Below are positions 48,059 through 56,249 of a stretch of 64,000 nucleotides of DNA, in pieces. Under the pieces are notes generated by a model. It worked only from the letters and a program-made list of their open reading frames with translations, had not been told where the DNA came from and made no database searches. Position 1 is the first letter of the stretch; each line of letters begins with the position of its first letter. The position numbers were made by a program, and so were the translations under genes. Source of the DNA: Rubricoccus sp038746605 (GTDB lineage Bacteria > Bacteroidota > Rhodothermia > Rhodothermales > Rubricoccaceae); contig JBCDKM010000022.1 of NCBI GenBank assembly GCA_038746605.1, positions 24,815 through 88,814 of the forward strand. The letters run 5' to 3'.

Positions 48059-49666
48059 ATGAAGTATCTCCTCGGCCTCCTCGCGACCCTCCTGCCTCTT
48101 GCCGCTGGCGCTCAGCCGGTCTCCCATGCCACGAGTGTGGACCTTCGCGCGGTGCGTACGCTCGACGGCAACCCGATCCGCCTCGCGCACGATCCTGGCA
48201 CAGGCGCTCTCTGGTACACCGACTTTGCGGACCGCCTCGTCCGCCTGGATCCGCCCTACGAGACGTCCGCACTGGTGGTCGTCGCTACGCGGGAAGAGCA
48301 TGGCACGCCCAAGGTGCGCGGGCTGGCGATGGGGCCGGATGGGGCGATCTATCTCGTGGGTAATGAGGAGGACGAGTTCGAGACTCGCGGGGTCGTTCGG
48401 CGAGGCACGCTCACCGACGGCGTGTGGGCCTGGGAGGACGTCCTCCGTGCCGAGGCCACGGCCACCACGGGCGGCGCCTTCGACCACCAGTTCTCGTCCA
48501 TCACCTTCAGCCCGGACGGTGCCTGGATGTACATCGCGAGCGGTTCGCGCACGGATCACGGGGAGATCCAGCCCCACGGTGACGCTTACCCGGGCCTCCG
48601 CGAGCAGCCGATCAACACGAAGCTCTTTCGCCTCCCCGCCGACGCGCGCGACGTGGTGCTCCCCAACAACGATACCGCTCTCCACGCGATGGGGGCTGTC
48701 TACGCCGAGGGCTTCCGCAACGCCTTCGACCTGGCGTGGGACCCTGACGGCGAGTTGTTCGCCGCCGAGAACTCTGGCGACCGCGACGACGCGGAGGAGT
48801 TGAACTGGGTCCGCGACGGCCACCACTACGGCTTCCCCTGGCGGATGGGCCTCCACGACACGCCCCAGCGGTTTCCGGGCTATGATCCCGACGCCGACTC
48901 GCTCGTCAACCCCCGCGCGTACGCCTATCGCAACGGCTACTTCTACGACGACCTGACGTACCCCGCCCCACCTGACGGCGTCACGTTCACGGACCCGCTC
49001 GTCAACATCGGCCCGGACGCGGACGTGTACCGCACGGCAGAAGGCCCGATCCGGGATGCGAGTGAGACTGGCGCGACAGTGGGCTCCTTCACGCCGCACC
49101 GCTCGCCGCTCGGCCTCGTGTTCGATGTGAACCGAGAGCTACCGGTCGCCTATCGCGGCGATGGCTTTGTGCTCAGCTACACGCCCTCGGATAGCCATCT
49201 GCTCGAACCTTTTGGAGACACCAGCGAGGACCTGCTCCACCTGCAGGTTTCGCCGGACCGCACCGAGATGGCCGTCACTCGTCTCGCGAGTGGGTTCGAC
49301 CAGCCCATCGACGCGGTGCTGATCGGGCACACGCTGTACGTGATGGAACTGTCCTCTGGTCTCTGGGCGCTGGATTTCCGCGATGCGACCTCCACGGAGC
49401 CCGACGCGGTCTCCGGTCTCAGGCTCTCCACCGCTCCGAACCCGTCGCGCGGAGACGCCCGGGTGCGCCTCGCGCTCGCGATCCCTCAGTCCGTCCGTGT
49501 GAGCGTCGTGGACGCTCTGGGCCGCGAGGTGGTGGTCCTGCACGAGGGCGTGCTGGGGATGGGCACGAGTGTCCTGGAGGTGCCAGATCTCGCAGCAGGC
49601 GTCTATCGCGTCTTGGTGACGGGAGAGCAGGAGACGGCGAGCGCGGGCCTCACGGTGGCCCGCTGA
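48059..49666 (+). CDS. PQQ-dependent sugar dehydrogenase-like protein with T9SS domain
   Basis: A 535-residue exported protein from ATG 48059 (signal ends 'AAGAQ'). The six-bladed propeller of soluble PQQ sugar dehydrogenases is seen in 'TGALWYTDF', 'GAVYAEGFRNAFDLAWDPDGELFAAENSGDRDDAEELN'-type blade motifs and 'GHHYGFPWRMG'. The last 80 residues are a T9SS sorting domain ('APNPSRGDA' to 'GVYRVLVTGEQE'). It may oxidise aldoses at the cell surface if PQQ is available; PQQ biosynthesis genes are not in the window. Confidence 0.88.
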   Translation: MKYLLGLLATLLPLAAGAQPVSHATSVDLRAVRTLDGNPIRLAHDPGTGALWYTDFADRLVRLDPPYETSALVVVATREEHGTPKVRGLAMGPDGAIYLVGNEEDEFETRGVVRRGTLTDGVWAWEDVLRAEATATTGGAFDHQFSSITFSPDGAWMYIASGSRTDHGEIQPHGDAYPGLREQPINTKLFRLPADARDVVLPNNDTALHAMGAVYAEGFRNAFDLAWDPDGELFAAENSGDRDDAEELNWVRDGHHYGFPWRMGLHDTPQRFPGYDPDADSLVNPRAYAYRNGYFYDDLTYPAPPDGVTFTDPLVNIGPDADVYRTAEGPIRDASETGATVGSFTPHRSPLGLVFDVNRELPVAYRGDGFVLSYTPSDSHLLEPFGDTSEDLLHLQVSPDRTEMAVTRLASGFDQPIDAVLIGHTLYVMELSSGLWALDFRDATSTEPDAVSGLRLSTAPNPSRGDARVRLALAIPQSVRVSVVDALGREVVVLHEGVLGMGTSVLEVPDLAAGVYRVLVTGEQETASAGLTVAR

Positions 49667-49672
49667 GTCTGT

Positions 49673-49694
49673 CCGCCTCGGGGCCGAGGCGGGG
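49673..49694. repeat. Palindrome, 2-nt loop class
   Basis: Loop GG; 6 bp after the sugar dehydrogenase stop. Confidence 0.9.
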
Positions 49695-49870
49695 AGAGCC
49701 ACGGGCAATGAAGGAACAACAACCGTCTTTAGGAGCATGTGCTTTTGCACTGGAAGAGCCTCCTCTATGAATCACACGGCTGTTACTCTCCCACACGGCT
49801 CCTTCCTGCAGACCGGCACTCCGCCGTCACGCATCCGCCTCTCTGCCTCCTTTCCCCTTCCCTCCTCTCC

Positions 49871-50446
49871 ATGCCCCGGTTGCTCCTCGTTGCCCTCGTG
49901 CTCTCCCTTCTCGTTCCGTTCGCCCAGGCCCAGGAGCGCGAGACGCCCCGTGCCGAGGGGGCACGTGCGCTTCTCTTTCAGATCGGACCGAACGTCAATC
50001 TCCGTTCGCTCGACGGCGCGACGCTCTCGTACAAGCGCCATACGAGCGCCGAGCGCGCGCTTCGGGTTGGCGTCACGGCGAACGCCTTCGCCGACTTCGT
50101 CACGGAAGACGGCGGCGGGGACCGTCAGATTGTGGATCTCGCTGCGACTCTCCTGGCCCTGCGGTACTACACCTCAGACTCGCCTGTCGCGCTCTACACG
50201 GGCATCGGCCCTGTCGCGACGTTCCGGTTCGACCGGGTCGTATCAGGCGATCAGACGGTCTCAGGCGTCTCGGGAGGCGGCGGTGTCGCGGGCCTCGTCG
50301 GTGTGGAGTGGACCGTTGCGGAGGCGATCTCGCTGATCGCTGAGTACGGGCAGTCGCTGACGGTCGAATACGCGGACAACCCGGACACCGTGCGCGTACG
50401 GTTCTTCCCAACGGGGGCTCGGCTCGGCGTGAGCGTCTACTTCTAG
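49871..50446 (+). CDS. Outer-membrane beta-barrel-like protein
   Basis: A 191-residue exported protein (signal 'MPRLLLVALVLSLLVPFAQA'). The mature part has alternating strands and ends 'RFFPTGARLGVSVYF', with a terminal phenylalanine as in outer-membrane barrels. No family is recognised. It ends 5 bp before a palindrome. Confidence 0.7.
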   Translation: MPRLLLVALVLSLLVPFAQAQERETPRAEGARALLFQIGPNVNLRSLDGATLSYKRHTSAERALRVGVTANAFADFVTEDGGGDRQIVDLAATLLALRYYTSDSPVALYTGIGPVATFRFDRVVSGDQTVSGVSGGGGVAGLVGVEWTVAEAISLIAEYGQSLTVEYADNPDTVRVRFFPTGARLGVSVYF

Positions 50447-50451
50447 GTCTG

Positions 50452-50474
50452 CCCGCCTCGGCACCGAGGCGGGG
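50452..50474. repeat. Palindrome, 2-nt loop class
   Basis: Perfect copy, loop CA, 5 bp after the barrel gene stop. Confidence 0.92.
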
Positions 50475-50566
50475 AGGGCCCCGGCGAAGACGGCGCGTGT
50501 CCGGGCGGCGCGGTGGCACCTCCGCGCGCGAGGCCCGTTCTTGCCCTTCACGCCAGCCGCCTCGCG

Positions 50567-52243
50567 ATGAAGATCGCTCTCTGCCAACTCAACCCCATCG
50601 TCGGCGATCTCGCCGGGAACGTGGACCTGCTCCTGCGCGACGCCCGCCGCGCCGCCGCCGAGGGCGCCCGCCTCGCGGTCTTCCCTGAGCTGTGCCTCAC
50701 CGGCTATCCGCCGATGGATTTGCTGGACCGCCCCCAGTTTATCCACGATGTGGAGAACGCTGTGGACAGAATCGCGCAGGAGGCGCCCGAGGGCCTCGCG
50801 CTCATCATCGGCGCGCCGACCGTCAACGAGACGCCGACCGGCAAGCGGCTCTACAACAGCGCCCTCGTGATCGACGGCGGGGAGGTGCGGGATACGGTCT
50901 CGAAGACGCTCCTCCCTACGTACGACGTGTTCGACGAGTACCGCTACTTCGAGCCGTGCGACGAGCGGCGCGTGGTGGAGATCGACGGGTTCCGGCTAGG
51001 CCTCCACATCTGCGAGGACATGTGGAACAACGAGGAACAGGCCCCCTACCACCTCTACCGCGCCAACCCTATCGATGAGTTGGCGGCGCTCGGGATCGAC
51101 CTGTTCGTCAACATCAGCGCGAGCCCGTACTGCGTGGGGAAGCCAGAGGAGCGGGCGGAGATCATCGCGGAGAGCTGCCGTGAGCACGGGGTGCCGTTCG
51201 TCTACGTCAACACGGTCGGCGCGAACACGGAGTTGATCTTCGACGGGGACAGCCGGGTGCACGGCGCCGATGGCAGCGAGTTGCTCCGCCTCGGGCTCTG
51301 GACGGAGGGGGTCGCGGTGTGGGATTTCGCCGCGCCCGGCTCTGCCCAGATGCCTCGCGAGGTGGACCCCATCGCGGAGATCCACGACGCGCTGGTGCTC
51401 GGCATTCGGGACTACGTCCGCAAGACCGGCGATGGCGTCTTCGAGAAGGCGCTCATCGGCCTCTCCGGCGGCATCGACTCGGCGGTGACGTGTGCGCTCG
51501 CGGCTGAGGCGCTGGGGCCTGACCGCATCGTCGGGGTCACGATGCCCTCAGCGTATTCGTCCTCCGGCTCCGTGGACGACAGCCGCCTGTTGGCGGACGC
51601 CCTCGGCATCGAGTTCCACGACGTGTCCATCCGTCCGGCCGTAGACGCCTTCGCGCAGATGCTCACGCCAGTCTTCGAGGGTCCACCGGAGGGCATCGCG
51701 GAGGAGAACATCCAGAGCCGCGCGCGAGGGCTGACGCTCATGGCGATCTCGAACGCACAGGGCCACCTGCTGCTCACGACCGGCAACAAGAGCGAGATGG
51801 CCGTCGGCTACGCGACGCTCTACGGCGACATGTCGGGCGGACTGGCGGTGCTCTCGGACGTGTTCAAGCAGGAGGTCTACGCCCTCGCGCACGAGGTCAA
51901 CCGGCGGGCCGGGCGCGAGATCGTCCCGCAGAACACCATCACGAAGCCCCCGAGCGCGGAGTTGAAGCCCGGTCAGGTCGACTCGGACAGCCTCCCGCCG
52001 TACGACGTGCTGGATGCCATCCTGGAGCGCTACATCGAGCACCACGCCTCTGTGGAGGCCATCGTGGACGCGGGCTTCGAGCGCGCGACGGTGGAGCGCA
52101 TCGTGCGGCTGGTGGACCGCAACGAGTACAAGCGGCGCCAGGCGGCGCCGGGGCTGCGCGTGAGCCCGAAGGCGTTCGGCATCGGCCGGAGGCTGCCCAT
52201 CGTGATGCGGCGGACGCGCGTGGCGCCCGAGGTGACGGCCTGA
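50567..52243 (+). CDS. nadE: Glutamine-dependent NAD+ synthetase
   Basis: A 558-residue two-domain enzyme that makes NAD+ from nicotinate adenine dinucleotide. The N-terminal carbon-nitrogen hydrolase (glutaminase) domain shows the triad E41 ('FPELCLTGY'), K113 ('SKTLLPTYD') and C149 ('GLHICEDMW'). The C-terminal synthetase has the P-loop 'GLSGGIDSAVT' at about residue 300 and 'TTGNKSEMAVGYATLYGDM'. Standard length. ATG 50567 gives the normal MKIALCQLNP start. Confidence 0.97.
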   Translation: MKIALCQLNPIVGDLAGNVDLLLRDARRAAAEGARLAVFPELCLTGYPPMDLLDRPQFIHDVENAVDRIAQEAPEGLALIIGAPTVNETPTGKRLYNSALVIDGGEVRDTVSKTLLPTYDVFDEYRYFEPCDERRVVEIDGFRLGLHICEDMWNNEEQAPYHLYRANPIDELAALGIDLFVNISASPYCVGKPEERAEIIAESCREHGVPFVYVNTVGANTELIFDGDSRVHGADGSELLRLGLWTEGVAVWDFAAPGSAQMPREVDPIAEIHDALVLGIRDYVRKTGDGVFEKALIGLSGGIDSAVTCALAAEALGPDRIVGVTMPSAYSSSGSVDDSRLLADALGIEFHDVSIRPAVDAFAQMLTPVFEGPPEGIAEENIQSRARGLTLMAISNAQGHLLLTTGNKSEMAVGYATLYGDMSGGLAVLSDVFKQEVYALAHEVNRRAGREIVPQNTITKPPSAELKPGQVDSDSLPPYDVLDAILERYIEHHASVEAIVDAGFERATVERIVRLVDRNEYKRRQAAPGLRVSPKAFGIGRRLPIVMRRTRVAPEVTA

Positions 52244-52248
52244 CTCCG

Positions 52249-52283
52249 CCCGCCTCGGTCCCTCGGAGGGCACACCGAGGCGG
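52249..52283. repeat. Palindrome, 16-nt loop class
   Basis: Loop TCCCTCGGAGGGCACA, itself containing a short hairpin; 5 bp after the nadE stop. Confidence 0.88.
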
Positions 52284-52336
52284 ACGGTATCGCGCCGGAA
52301 ACGCGGGTAGGTTCGCCGCCCCAGACCCCGGATCCC

Positions 52337-52669
52337 ATGCACCGTCTCGCGCTTGTCCTCCTCGTCGTCTTCCTCGTCGCCTGCGACTCCGGTGAGCCCG
52401 GCGTCGCGAATGCGAACAGCACCGTGACCGTCGCCTACGAAGGCCGCCTGACGGACGGGCAGCTTTTCGATAGTAGTTCAGGCAGCACGTTCTCTCTCCG
52501 CCAGGTCATCCCTGGCTTCCGGGACGGCATCGTGGGGATGATGGTCGGCGAGACGAAGACGTTCGAGGTTCCACCGGAGGAGGGCTACGGCAACAACCCG
52601 CCGCCCACCAGCATCATCCCGCCTGGGGCGACGCTCATCTTCACGGTCGAGTTGCTCGACGTGCGGTAG
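52337..52669 (+). CDS. FKBP-type peptidyl-prolyl isomerase lipoprotein
   Basis: A 110-residue lipoprotein (LVAC at 13-16) with a complete FKBP domain: 'VTVAYEGRLTDGQLFDSS', 'VIPGFRDGIVGMMVGETKTFEVPPEEGYG' (family motif areas) and 'LIFTVELLDV'. It should catalyse proline isomerisation in the periplasm or outer membrane. A 201-bp gap separates it from the pilin-like operon. Confidence 0.93.
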   Translation: MHRLALVLLVVFLVACDSGEPGVANANSTVTVAYEGRLTDGQLFDSSSGSTFSLRQVIPGFRDGIVGMMVGETKTFEVPPEEGYGNNPPPTSIIPPGATLIFTVELLDVR

Positions 52670-52870
52670 GTCTCGACGTCGTTCGTCCCGATGTGATATG
52701 ACCGTCCCGGTATGACGGGTGTAATACAGCTTGACGATCATTCCATTTCGAGACGGAGCGCATCTCAAGGAGCAGACGGAACGTCGGGACAGCACTGTAC
52801 CGCTCTAAATCGCCTCCCCCTAGAGACGGCATAGATACTGGCGTGAGATCGGGGAAAGCAGCCTGATCTC

Positions 52871-53347
52871 ATGAAGCAAACCCTGCTCGCCATCTGCGGC
52901 CTTGGAATCGCGATGCTCCTCGCGGTCTCTTCCCAGGAGCGCACCCTCCAGGCAACGAGCAGCGCGACCGAGTCTACAATTGAGACTCTTGCAGGTCAGG
53001 CGGCTACCAACGTGCTCGGTTACATCGCCGCGCAGCCGTTCGACGCTAACACAGCCGCGAATCTCGTCACCGACGACCCCACTGCACTCACGCCTGCGAG
53101 CCTCTTCCCTACGGGACGTGCCTTCGGTGCTGCCACCGACGTGGACGACTTCCACCAGATGGCTACCCACACGTACGCCTCCGGAATGCCTGGCATCACG
53201 TTCGAGGTGGATGCAGAGGTTCGCTACGTGAACGAAGCCGCACAGCCCTCGGCCACTTCCACGTTCAACAAGGAGGTCATCGTCACCGTGCGCCACGCAC
53301 AGCTCCGCACCCCCATCACGCTTCGCCGCGTGGTGAGTTGGCTCTGA
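52871..53347 (+). CDS. Pilin-like operon protein 1
   Basis: A 158-residue protein with one N-terminal hydrophobic helix (about 5-22), then a polar helical stretch ('SATESTIETLAGQAATNVLGYI') and a small C-terminal domain. The topology is that of type IV pilins and pseudopilins, but the G|FxxxE processing site is absent. First of three genes with the same layout and gaps of 4 and 11 bp. Function is inferred as a minor pilin-like or surface-assembly component. Confidence 0.6.
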   Translation: MKQTLLAICGLGIAMLLAVSSQERTLQATSSATESTIETLAGQAATNVLGYIAAQPFDANTAANLVTDDPTALTPASLFPTGRAFGAATDVDDFHQMATHTYASGMPGITFEVDAEVRYVNEAAQPSATSTFNKEVIVTVRHAQLRTPITLRRVVSWL

Positions 53348-53351
53348 GTCC

Positions 53352-53921
53352 ATGCCGTCAATCCTCGACAATCTTACCGCCATTCTCATCGGCACCACGG
53401 TGCTGCTCATGCTCGTCGGCATCAGCGTGCGGCTGAGCCAGACCGGAACCGACCAACAGGTCTTCGAGACCTCGCAGCGCGTAGCGCAGTCTCTCGCTCA
53501 GCAGCTCGAAGGCGATCTCCCGAACGTCGGCTATGGCGTGCCGCGCTCCATCGCGCCCATCGTCTCGTGGACAGACTCCTCGTTCGCCTTTCGACAGCGA
53601 GGCGGACTAGATCCCGACGACCCGATTCTCGTCGTGGAGTACCGTCGCGTCATCGCGGGCACCGTCATCGCGGGCGGTGCGCCGCAGCCCGTCTACCGCG
53701 TGGAGCGCTACGAGAACGGCGCCCGCATCGGAGGCTCGCCTACCTCTCTCGCTTCCTTTGAACTCGACCTCCTTGACGCTTCTGGTACCCCTACAGCTCT
53801 TCCGGAAGACGCTCGCGCCGTTCGCGTCCGCTTCGCTGCCTCCTTCCTGACGCGCGATGCCTCCGCTACCACCACTGCACGATTCGACCGCACGTTCCAC
53901 CCGCTCAACCTCGCGCTCTAG
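53352..53921 (+). CDS. Pilin-like operon protein 2
   Basis: A 189-residue protein with an N-terminal helix ('LTAILIGTTVLLMLVGISVRL') followed by an amphipathic continuation ('FETSQRVAQSLAQQLEGDL') and a beta-rich end. Topology fits a PilW- or PilV-like pseudopilin without a recognised prepilin cleavage site. It starts 4 bp after gene 1 and ends 11 bp before gene 3. Confidence 0.6.
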   Translation: MPSILDNLTAILIGTTVLLMLVGISVRLSQTGTDQQVFETSQRVAQSLAQQLEGDLPNVGYGVPRSIAPIVSWTDSSFAFRQRGGLDPDDPILVVEYRRVIAGTVIAGGAPQPVYRVERYENGARIGGSPTSLASFELDLLDASGTPTALPEDARAVRVRFAASFLTRDASATTTARFDRTFHPLNLAL

Positions 53922-53932
53922 CGCACCTGCTC

Positions 53933-55807
53933 ATGGGCAAGTCCGTTCTTCTCGCTGTCCTTGCCACGACCGTCCTCACCGTCGGCATCGGGCTCAGCTT
54001 CAACCGCTCTGGACTGACCTCTGCCGAGACGCAAGCCCGCGACGAACAGTCGCTCCTCGCAGAAGAAGCTGCACGCTCAGGCCTCACAATGACCGCCTCT
54101 CGTCTTACACGCGAGTTCGACACATGGCGCGGCGGACTCCCTGTGACGGACTATGGCGGTGGCTCCTTCGTGACCGCGACACGAGGTCCGGTGACGGGAC
54201 CCGTGCAAGTCTACGCAGCAGGCGTCGTGGATGGAGTGGATGCGCAGATGACGCTCCAAGTCGCCCGGCTTGCATCTGCCCCTGCTGCACTCGTCGTGCA
54301 GTCAGACAGCGTGGACGTTTCGCTTTCGGCTGAGACACTCGCCTCGGGGATAGACCACGGGCCGGGCGGCAGAGAGGGCCGGGGACAGGGTGCCACCGTC
54401 CACGGCGTCTGGACCTCATCGGAGGATGCCTCCGATGCCTTCCTCAATGCGCTCGGCTCCAACGACCAGGAGCGGATTCGTGGTATCGTCGATGAAGCGG
54501 ACGTGCACCGTGCAGCACTTCCCGGCGAGCATGCCGCCCTTCTCGCCGAGGCGCTTCCTGTCGCAACCGACGCCTTTACTGGCTCTCAGACCTTCAGCAA
54601 TCGGCAGTTCGGTAGCGACGACGCGCCCGCTATCGTGCGGATCGGCGGAGATGCGACCTTCTACGGTGGCGGCGGCGTGGGCCTTCTCTACGTCCAGGGC
54701 GACTTTGTAGCTACCGGTGACTTCCAGTGGCGCGGCGTCGTAATCGTGGAGAAGGAAGGCACGATGGCGTTCCGCATGGAACAGAACGCCGAGATCCTAG
54801 GCGCGACCTACGTTCTCCACATCGACTCGGGTGTAGGCGACATCGGGCTGGACGCCTTCGTCAACTTCCAGACCCTCCCGACGCGCACGGGCTACGTCTC
54901 CTCATCCGGCATTGCCACGTGGCCGGACCGAGCACCTGTCACCGTCCTCTCTTCCAACACAACGACCGCGCCTACGGGCACGCCGATCACGAGCGGCTCC
55001 ACCCTGCAAGCATTCCTAGGCCTCGCGAACCTAAGCGGTGTGGACCTCGATCCAGATGGAATCATGAACGTGAGCTACAAAGGCCCCACCCAGATGCCGA
55101 TGTTCGACATCCGTCCCGCCAGTGGCGCCGCCAGTTCCACCTCAGAGGTCACCCTCCAGTTTGGAGCTCAACTCCCCCCAGGACCGCTCTACCTCTACAT
55201 CGCGGACCTCGATTGGGTACCGGTGGACATCACGCCTCTCTCCACCTCGGGCACACCGCTGTCTGCTGCCTCGTGGACCAAGAGCCTGTCTGTCGATCTC
55301 CTAGCACCCGACGAGGGTAACCGGACTGTGCTGACCCAGACGGCTTCTGGCGCGAGACTGACGCCCAACACCCCTCTCAACAGCGATTCGGAGGTCATCA
55401 TCGACGAGATCCTGATTCCCGACGCTAGTACGATCGCCTCACTCCGATTCCAGTGGACGAGCATGGCATACATGGGAGACTACGCGGGTATCTCCATTTC
55501 CACACAGTCCGTGTTTGCGCCTGTCGGCAAGCTGAACGTGCAGCTGCAGCAGAACGCGGCGATCCGATACTCAGAGGTCGAGATCGGTCGCCTCGCACAG
55601 ATGATCCCTGCGGTCCGGGCCCGCTCGGAAATTACCAGTTACGACTACCGCTCAGTGAAGCAAGTGGACCGCGCTACGGTCCGCGGGCCGTCGGCATCAG
55701 ACACGTACACCTACTGCAAGGGCGGTGTCTCTGGGACCGCGCCCACGCTGATCGCCCTGCTTACCGAGCAGCTGAGCGGTGCTACCCCTGGTACCTGCGC
55801 GCCCTGA
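53933..55807 (+). CDS. Pilin-like operon protein 3, large PilX-like ectodomain
   Basis: A 624-residue protein with an N-terminal helix (about 4-22) then 'QARDEQSLLAEEAARSGLTMTASRL', which matches the pilin-type alpha1 continuation seen in PilX-like proteins. The large rest has a beta-solenoid-like part (about 200-300, 'APAIVRIGGDATFYGGGGVGLLYVQGDFVATGDFQWRGVVIVE'-type strands, resembling the polymer-forming or PilX central region) and a Ser/Thr-rich C-terminal part with two cysteines at the end. Exact function is unknown; it is the likely effector of the operon. Confidence 0.6.
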   Translation: MGKSVLLAVLATTVLTVGIGLSFNRSGLTSAETQARDEQSLLAEEAARSGLTMTASRLTREFDTWRGGLPVTDYGGGSFVTATRGPVTGPVQVYAAGVVDGVDAQMTLQVARLASAPAALVVQSDSVDVSLSAETLASGIDHGPGGREGRGQGATVHGVWTSSEDASDAFLNALGSNDQERIRGIVDEADVHRAALPGEHAALLAEALPVATDAFTGSQTFSNRQFGSDDAPAIVRIGGDATFYGGGGVGLLYVQGDFVATGDFQWRGVVIVEKEGTMAFRMEQNAEILGATYVLHIDSGVGDIGLDAFVNFQTLPTRTGYVSSSGIATWPDRAPVTVLSSNTTTAPTGTPITSGSTLQAFLGLANLSGVDLDPDGIMNVSYKGPTQMPMFDIRPASGAASSTSEVTLQFGAQLPPGPLYLYIADLDWVPVDITPLSTSGTPLSAASWTKSLSVDLLAPDEGNRTVLTQTASGARLTPNTPLNSDSEVIIDEILIPDASTIASLRFQWTSMAYMGDYAGISISTQSVFAPVGKLNVQLQQNAAIRYSEVEIGRLAQMIPAVRARSEITSYDYRSVKQVDRATVRGPSASDTYTYCKGGVSGTAPTLIALLTEQLSGATPGTCAP

Positions 55808-55893
55808 CCAATCGGCCCGTCTCGGTCGATGCTATTCCCGGAGTGTCTCCACAGACCAAACAAGGCGGGGACAAAGGAGGCAGAACGTTCCCT

Positions 55894-56157
55894 CTATTCT
55901 GCGTCTTTCACCTCAGAGCCTTGCTCTGCCTCTAGGGTCTCTTCCGTCGCGCCGTCGTCCTGATGGTCTAACTGCTCCTTCAGCTTCGCGATCTCGCGGA
56001 TGCTGCCCGTCAGATGCGCGCGCAGGTTGTCGTGCTCCTCGCGGAGGGCTGCCAGATCGCGGCGGAGTTGATCGCGCTCCACCGTCAGACCGTCGATCTC
56101 GGCCTTGACCTCGCGGAGGCGCGCTTTGGGGACGCGGATCGTGTCGGAGTCGCTCAT
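55894..56157 (-). CDS. Small coiled-coil protein
   Basis: An 87-residue protein with a long coiled coil (about 8-65, heptad-like 'LREVKAEIDGLTVERDQLRRDLAALREEHDNL') and an acidic tail. No signal or membrane helix. It may associate with one of the neighbouring genes, but there is no direct evidence. Convergent with the pilin-like operon. Confidence 0.65.
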   Translation of the reverse strand: MSDSDTIRVPKARLREVKAEIDGLTVERDQLRRDLAALREEHDNLRAHLTGSIREIAKLKEQLDHQDDGATEETLEAEQGSEVKDAE

Positions 56158-56209
56158 GGGCGTGGGAGGGGGCGGCCGAAGGTACCCGGCGCGGGGGTTC
56201 CGGGCAACG

Positions 56210-56237
56210 CCCGCCTCGGTGTCGGCCCCGAGGCGGG
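56210..56237. repeat. Palindrome, 8-nt loop class
   Basis: CCCGCCTCGG and CCGAGGCGGG with 8 nt between; 12 bp from the stop of the PPC-type gene. Confidence 0.8.
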
Positions 56238-56249
56238 CAGGGCTGGCGG

